From Phoronis pallida (lineage: Eukaryota > Phoronida > Phoronidae), in the NCBI GenBank assembly GCA_028565715.1, contig JAOXYC010184134.1, positions 1-12,632 on the forward strand: 12,632 nt of DNA, read 5' to 3'. This document shows positions 7,752-12,632 of this stretch, piece after piece; the first letter of the stretch is position 1; each line of letters begins with the position of its first letter. A program made the translations under genes and the position numbers. Below the pieces are notes generated by a model, which saw nothing but the letters and a program-made list of their open reading frames with translations, searched no databases and was not told where the DNA came from.

Positions 7752-7980
7752 AATCACCACATGAATGGTGCTGTGATGCACCTTTCGCACGAGGTATTAT
7801 TTGCTGGAAGCAATAAGACCAGGTTAGAGTCAAATAAGATTACAAATAAATGTATGCTTTTACTGACCAAAAATGATAAATATCTAAATGACAGAAAAGT
7901 TCTTTTAAATACCACTGAACTATTGGGGTCTCCGATTTTCGTGCTAATTTTAACGCTATACGCCAATATATGTAATCACC
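7752..7980 (+). repeat. Diverged repeat, copy 1 (order P then Q)
   Basis: Part P (about 7752-7924) matches 8999-9175, sharing ctgtgatgcacctttt-like and acaaataaatgtatgctttt words. Part Q (about 7925-7980) matches 8952-9007, sharing gtgctaattttaacgctat and atatgtaat. Identity is about 80% in the best stretches. Confidence 0.75.
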
Positions 7981-8432
7981 TCACGTCCAGTCGAAACTGA
8001 AATTATATTATTCCGCCTGAACTTTAATTTCGCCGGTTAAACTTACACCTTCATGAATTCTTTTCTCATGTTATATTCGATCTAGTCCATTCTCCTCTAT
8101 ATACTTGTCGTTTTATGAACGTTTGCAAAGTCGTTCCCGTGGTTGAGTCCGATTTTCAGTAACGTGCAAAACACGTGTCACTTTCACGTACCGCCCCAAA
8201 TGCGTCGAGTTGACAATATAAATATTCTATTTAATTTTTTTTATTTACCTTCCACGAATAAAGTATTTCCTCATTTGCCATAAATTGAGCGTACCTATAA
8301 ATTATGCAAATACATGTGATAAAAACTTTAATTATTATTTTGAAGAAAAGTAATAAAAAAACCTACCCGTCAAATTTTAATTTTCAGTTCGACATATTTT
8401 GAGTGATTGCCAAGAAAATAACATTTCATATG

Positions 8433-8725
8433 ATTGCGAAATGAGGAATTAAAAAGCTATCGAAGTGTGAATTATTGCGACATTTCTTACGGGAGCGTAC
8501 TCAGCAACTTTTTTCGGTTCAACGGCTTTTCGGGCCAAAAAGTAAATATTATTGCAAAACCCAAAATATAAAAGTCACCGAAGTGTAAACTATTGCAACA
8601 TCTTTAGACACCAACTACCAATAACAAGTAGCACGTTTCGGTTCGGTAGGTTTTAAGTTCAAAATAACAAAAGTCAACGCAATTGCCTATTGCGAAACAA
8701 GGAATTAAAAAATCATTATAGCGGA
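8433..8725 (+). repeat. Imperfect tandem repeat, roughly 120-135 bp period, about 2.3 units
   Basis: Units start at about 8433, 8551 and 8689 with attgcraaa. They share later words such as accgaagtgt/tcgaagtgt, attgc-acat and a ttcggttc block. Copies are considerably diverged. Confidence 0.6.
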
Positions 8726-8894
8726 AAAAATCCAGTATTCGTTTTTTTTAAAAGGGGTGCATGAACTATAATGTATTTCTTAATGGTGAACATTGAAAAT
8801 CTTCTTGATTTTTATACATTTCGATTCCATCCATGGCAGCCAAATTACATGTTTGGCCATGAGAAATACTAAAACGGTTTTGATGATAAAAACA

Positions 8895-8958
8895 GATTCG
8901 AACCCGGATCTCCTACTTTCATGATAGTTGTGCTTAAACCTTTACACCACCGGGGTCC
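8895..8958 (-). mobile_element. tRNA-derived SINE-like head with pol III A and B boxes
   Basis: Read on the minus strand from 8958, the sequence begins GGACCCCGG, contains an A-box-like TGGTGTAAAGG (8939-8949) and a B-box GGTTCGAATC (8895-8904) preceded by ATCCG. An anticodon-like arm with a seven-base loop can be drawn between them. No 3' strand complementary to the GGACCCC acceptor stem follows, so it is not an intact tRNA. Downstream on the minus strand is a hairpin-prone tail (8832-8861). A SINE head or tRNA pseudogene fits best. Confidence 0.6.
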
Positions 8959-9180
8959 AAGTAATTTCTGTGCTAATTTTAACGCTATTTGTCAGTATAT
9001 GTAATACCCCATGGGTGGCACTGTGATGCACCTTTTCACATGAGGATTTGTTTTGCTGACAGCAATAAGACCACGTCAAAGTCATATTCATGTAAGAATA
9101 CAAATAAATGTATGCTTTTACTGGTAGAAAGCTGATCATACTTCCCCATGTTGCTGTTGAGCCACTGAACAAGGATAAAA
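8950..9180 (+). repeat. Diverged repeat, copy 2 (order Q then P)
   Basis: The same two blocks as at 7752-7980 occur here in the same orientation but in the opposite order, as expected if both derive from a tandem array of about 230-bp units cut at different points. Confidence 0.75.
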
Positions 9181-9381
9181 CATTTCGCAACAAATTTAAT
9201 AAGTTTATATCAAATATTCAAAAAAGCGATGAGGCCCAGATATTGAGGGAGACTCATTATCATAAATCTAGGTTTGATTATTTCAAAATCTTTAATTATT
9301 TCACAATACACGTCCCTTGATTTATTGCGAAATAATCAATCCCATATTTTGATTTGAACGGAGGGTATTGTTCTTGATGTG

Positions 9382-9465
9382 TATAAAGATGCACCACAGC
9401 CGACAACAGACATCACTGACTTCTTACCTGAGTTTCCTGAAGACTGAAGACAGACAAACATCACT
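9382..9465 (+). promoter_or_regulatory. Gene B core promoter and 5' UTR
   Basis: A TATAAAG box lies at 9382-9388. An initiator-like tcactga lies about 30-33 bases downstream (near 9413-9419), which is the expected spacing. The 5' UTR to the ATG at 9466 aligns with that of gene A. This pins transcription of gene B to roughly 9412-9416. Confidence 0.65.
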
Positions 9466-9477
9466 ATGAAGACTATG
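9466..9477 (+). CDS. Gene B coding exon 1 (MKTM), donor at 9478
   Basis: Four codons are followed by donor GTTTGT, phase 0. It aligns with gene A exon 1 together with the preceding 5' UTR, and a TATA box lies 84 bases upstream. Confidence 0.8.
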
Positions 9478-12349
9478 GTTTGTATTTTTCAGCAAAATTC
9501 TATATGCATATAAGTTAAAAACTCTCGTATGTGTATTCTTATTCCTCGTTACATTCGTTTATGGTGCTCTATCAGCGCGTTTAATTTTAAAATTAACGAG
9601 AACTGTTATATGCTTTTGCAGTATCAAGTTAAAGTCTGAAGTCAACCATCTAACTGTTACATTTGAGAAATGTTTTTTAAAAACTCGCTATTGTTGGTTA
9701 TCGACTGTTAGTCATTCTTTTAATTTCTTTGATACAAATTTCTCAAAAATTCAAACTAAAGAATTTTCAAAATATTTAATGTCACCTATAAAAAGTTTCG
9801 CAAATCTTTAACTTCAAGACTTAACAAATAGGCTGATCATACTAAAAGTTTTATCTTTTAAAAAAATTAAAAAGCTTTTATTTTTGTCCAAAATTAAAGT
9901 TCCGTGGTTATTTATTTCTTTCGCTAGAGCTCTGTTCATTTTACACGCATTATAAAAAAGTAATCAATGAAAAAATGTCCAACGTAGATGAGTTCATTTC
10001 AGATTTATCAATTTACGGGTTCGGGTCTCCAAGGTATCGAAACTCAGTCAATGAGGGATAATTTCCAATGTTTTGCCTGTTCAACATGTATGCCATGTGT
10101 AGGCCATGCCCGTAGCTAGCGGGGGGGGCAGTATATTAAGTTGCCCCCATAGCAATTGGAATACAATGTCTTTTTTGATGGAAATACCAGTTGAAAGTGC
10201 CCTTTTGATGGAAATAACTAGTTGCAAGGGCCATTTTTGATGGAAATTCCAGATACAAATGCCTTTTTCGATAGAAATATCAAGTGTTTTTAGTTAAACA
10301 TTTAAAAAAATACGATTGCCCCCTAACCTTAAACCTACAATGATGTCATTGCTGATTTTACATATTATCAAAAACTTATCAGACACATAGAATCTATCAC
10401 AGGGGCTTGAACTATCGCCCCAGATTAGAGCTTTCATAATCGGCCGTAGATGGCGCGCATTGACTTTACTGCAATCTGATTGGCACAGACGGCAATGCGC
10501 CACCAAGTGTCGCTGAAAACAACTGCTTCATTAGTACACAGTTAAAGCGCGACCCAACACGAAAGTGATATATCGATTTATTGCGAATCAACTAATTTAA
10601 CGATCAACGATTGTAATGAAACTTTGATAGATTAAAAAAGTGGTCGAACTGTAATTTGATGCTAAAAAACCCCGAGAGTTGTGCTTTATTTTTAAAAAAT
10701 ATCGTCAATTTTAGCGTTAAAGCGCGGCCGGCGCAGTTGAAGATTCTCAGTGATAAGTTCTTGATATTATCTAATATATAAGTATGAAAATGTCTGTGTC
10801 TGTGTGTGTCTGTCTGTCTGTGTGTGTGTCCGTCTGTCCGCAAGGTTTTGACAGCGCGAAGCACTGGAACAGTCGAGGTGGCTCAAAGTGACGAGGTGTG
10901 CATGTGCAGGTGCGAAGCACGCGTACGCCCCGCACGTGCCACCACGTGCAGTTCCGCGCAGAGCGCGGAAAGTCGGAAAAAGTCGTGGTTGGTCAAGGCA
11001 ACGGGGTGTACACGTGCACGGGGCTTGCACGTGCGAGGCACTCGCACACCTCGCACGGGCAAGAGCGCGCGAAGCGCGGGAAAAGTCGGTTACAGTCGAG
11101 GTGGGTCAAGGTAACGGGGTATGCATGCAGCAAAGCGCGGGTCACAGAGCTAGTATTTCTATATTTATCGCGCTTCCCAGTGCAGACGAATTGTATTGAC
11201 ACGTGCTGAAACACTGTTGCTGGTTTGTCAGTCGGAATGGCCTGATGTTTTTTTATCTTTCTATCCGTACATGTAACATGATTTTTAATTTCAGATTCCG
11301 TTATAAATATAATATTGTCGGGGTTTTTTCTATGCCTGAAGGTAATATTTGTTGACTAAGCTTTGCCATTTTGATTAAGAAGAATTTCTTTAATTTTAGA
11401 ATTTCCAGATTTACCTGTGCCTGGCATTTGCTGCCATCGTGTTTGTGTCAGCCCACAAACTCGACAAGGAAGTAGTTGCCGAAGCATTCGAACTTGAAGA
11501 GAAGTTGCCGCTGGAAATGATGAAAGAGCGCGGAATAGATAAAGAAGAAGAAGAAATTCTGGAAGCAAGAAGCTCGATGGATGAAAGTGACGATGTTGAG
11601 GTGCATAGAGAATGTAAGTAAATGACACTATACACTTATCGTCCCCGAAGGAGAGAAATTATTTCAGGTTGTTTAAAAACGGCTTATTTTGGGTAATGTA
11701 TAAAATCCGGGTGGTTACTGCTTTAAAAAATTATTTCCATATATGTAGGTTCCATTGAATTTCATAAAATCTGAATCCGAGCTCCAAAAAAGTATGTTTG
11801 GCAATATTTGCATTTCATAGACTTTGCAGGCAAACCTTTTTTATATCCACTAAAAAATCCATGAATTATCGACGTTCGCAAGCGTTATGTCATCAGCAGC
11901 TTCGCGCTTCTCTAAAGCCACACTGTCATGTGTCTTCGCTGTAACATTTTTAATACGATTCTAGATTTCACACCCAAGTATAAGTGATTTATATACAGTA
12001 ATTTCAATAAACATGCAGCATATGACTAATGTAATCAATTATCTTTAGTTTCGCTTCATCATTTTCTAGAAAAAGTATGTTTGACTTCTTCAATGGCATA
12101 GTACAATATAACATCGCTATTTCTACGTATCCATATTGAAACCCCTGCTGGCATTTTTCGGCGCAGCCGGCCATTTACAAATCATGTTTTTATTAAAGCA
12201 CGTGCATTGAAGGAGCTCTTCAGGCCCAATGATTATAACTGTGGATGTTGTCCTGTAACGATCACCGTCACACACGTCATTCACAAGGGACTACCAGATG
12301 GGAAATGTCCCATCGTCTGGCCAACTAACATTCAAATGACTGGATGCAG
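9466..12349 (+). CDS. Gene B: secreted cysteine-rich prepropeptide, paralogue of gene A, 3' end outside window
   Basis: Visible coding exons are 9466-9477, 11409-11613 and 12199-12349, with intron phases 0, 1 and 2 identical to gene A. The first 122 residues are visible. Residues 1-19 are a signal peptide ending VSA before HKLDK. The acidic propeptide is 55 residues, against 71 in gene A. RESR (71-74) is conserved, and the visible mature part contains YNCGCC, VTHVIHKGLP and KCPIVWP. There are five cysteines in exon 3, against six in gene A: the segment after CPIVWP is shorter and lacks the Cys135 equivalent. The last exon with the remaining cysteines must lie beyond 12632, because nothing in the final 283 bases resembles gene A exon 4. 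The role is presumably the same as gene A, an extracellular processed ligand or effector. Same strand and arrangement indicate local tandem duplication. Confidence 0.85.
10168..10291 (+). repeat. 31-bp minisatellite, about four units
   Basis: Units start at 10168, 10199, 10230 and 10261, each with the core tttttgatggaaat followed by a ccagttgaaagt-like half. The period is exactly 31 in the first three; the fourth is more diverged and may be partial. Confidence 0.85.
10791..10840 (+). repeat. TGTC/TG-rich microsatellite
   Basis: This is an imperfect run of tgtc, tg and tctg units ending in gtccgtctgtccg, immediately before the GC-rich tandem repeat. Confidence 0.9.
10848..11125 (+). repeat. 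GC-rich tandem repeat, about 110-bp period, 2.5 units
   Basis: The word agtcg-ggt-g-tcaa recurs at 10871, 10981 and 11094, each preceded by a gcgcgaagcgc-like palindromic stretch and followed by acggggtgt-gca-g. Base composition contrasts strongly with the AT-rich intron. Four CACGTG hexamers lie at 10933, 10943, 11011 and 11028, and a fifth is at 11200. Confidence 0.8.
11409..11613 (+). CDS. Gene B coding exon 2: signal-peptide core and acidic propeptide
   Basis: The acceptor TTTCCAG ends at 11408 and the donor GTAAGT starts at 11614, phase 1. It encodes 68 codons beginning IYLCLAFAAIVFVSA, then HKLDK and an acidic propeptide with a single LEEKLPLEMMKER unit. It ends VEVHRE, as gene A ends VEVIRE. 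Confidence 0.88.
11614..12198 (+). other. Gene B intron 2 (585 bp)
   Basis: The intron begins GTAAGT and ends TTAAAG, phase 1. No repeat or gene is recognised in it. Confidence 0.8.
12199..12349 (+). CDS. Gene B coding exon 3: processing site and five cysteines
   Basis: The acceptor TATTAAAG ends at 12198 and the donor GTAAGT starts at 12350, phase 2 as in gene A. The split codon again encodes Ser, restoring RESR. The exon encodes NCGCC, KCPIVW and a final GC before the split codon. Confidence 0.88.
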
Positions 12350-12632
12350 GTAAGTACTTTGTTGTTGTTGACGTCACACTTATACACCAATATTAACAAT
12401 AAAAACGGTGCGGTATTTTATTTTTTTCTGGAAGAAGACGTCAGTAAACTAGCCCAATGTTAATAAAAAGAAATAGCAACGCACTAGGAAAGGTTAGTGG
12501 ACCTGATACTGAACGCACGTTTAACATAGTTGACTGCACCTAATCTTACCAGTTGAATTCTTACGGACGGTATCCAAGACCAGATGGCGCTGTCTCGCAA
12601 CAAGAGCGGGTGTAAACAAATCAAGGTTCCCG
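12350..12632 (+). other. Start of gene B intron 3, truncated by the window
   Basis: It begins GTAAGT. No counterpart of gene A exon 4 is seen. It contains a perfect TGACGTCA at 12369-12376, which may be chance. Confidence 0.7.

Larger units (their letters stand above)
7161..9381. other. Intergenic region between gene A and gene B
   Basis: No coding exon is supported in about 2.2 kb. The content is repeat-derived: a short dispersed fragment (7333-7375), a permuted repeat pair (7745-7980 and 8950-9180), a roughly 120-bp tandem repeat (8433-8730) and a tRNA-like head on the minus strand (8895-8958). Small ORFs at 7761-8000 and 9108-9320 fall in the repeat copies and show no conserved domain that I recognise. 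Confidence 0.6.
9478..11408 (+). other. Gene B intron 1 (1931 bp)
   Basis: The intron begins GTTTGT and ends TTTCCAG. It contains a 31-bp minisatellite (10168-10291), a TG/TC-rich microsatellite (10791-10840) and a GC-rich tandem repeat (10848-11120). The rest (about 9500-10100 and 11230-11400) is AT-rich with nothing recognised. Confidence 0.8.

Noticed and set aside
8884-8958. Functional tRNA gene on the minus strand
   Set aside because: The A and B boxes are present but no 3' acceptor strand pairs with the GGACCCC 5' end, and the anticodon loop lacks the usual T at position 33.
9108-9320. 70-residue frame between the genes
   Set aside because: Half of it lies in the diverged repeat copy, with no recognised domain, splice context or promoter.
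10451-10502. Inverted pair tggcgcgcattg / caatgcgcca as MITE ends
   Set aside because: The arms are short, need a two-base gap, and have no target-site duplication; a related agatggcgc word at 12583 is also too short to interpret.
10767-11209. Several overlapping Arg/Cys-rich reading frames on both strands
   Set aside because: They arise from the GC-rich tandem repeat, where stop codons are rare in all frames.
12369-12376. Perfect TGACGTCA (also at 7557-7564) as cAMP-response elements
   Set aside because: They are isolated eight-base matches in an intron and an intergenic repeat region, not near an inferred transcription start; chance is a sufficient explanation.

Overview
The window looks like nuclear DNA of a metazoan, most likely a marine invertebrate. 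It is AT-rich, has spliced genes with GT-AG introns, contains CYP2-clan P450 sequence, and is full of minisatellites, microsatellites and short interspersed repeats. The phylum cannot be fixed from the sequence; a lophotrochozoan such as a mollusc is a guess.

Three genes can be supported, all on the + strand. (1) 924-2429 is a complete, uninterrupted cytochrome P450 of 501 residues with every diagnostic motif. (2) Gene A (coding exons 3474-3485, 5287-5539, 5908-6070, 6547-6712) is a four-exon gene whose join I worked out by hand. It predicts a 197-residue secreted precursor: signal peptide, acidic propeptide, RESR processing site and a 107-residue mature domain with 12 cysteines ending in a CGC motif. 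(3) Gene B (exons 9466-9477, 11409-11613, 12199-12349, running off the window) is a tandem paralogue with the same exon plan and intron phases (0, 1, 2), the same signal peptide and the same RESR site. It has a shorter propeptide and one cysteine fewer in the aligned exon. The two start codons are about 6 kb apart. I do not recognise the family. The layout resembles cystine-knot ligands (NGF/Spaetzle type), but that is inference.

Layout: 1-923, P450 upstream region with two inverted-repeat structures; 924-2429, P450; 2430-3400, AT-rich intergenic DNA; 3421-7160, gene A, whose intron 1 carries a duplicated repeat with a 21-bp minisatellite and whose intron 3 carries two GAT arrays; 7160-9380, intergenic DNA with a permuted repeat pair, a 120-bp tandem repeat and a tRNA-derived SINE-like head; 9382-12632, TATA box and gene B, whose intron 1 holds a 31-bp minisatellite and a GC-rich 110-bp tandem repeat with CACGTG motifs.

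The P450 and the secreted-peptide pair show no obvious functional link. The two peptide genes are clearly a local duplication and are the most interesting content.
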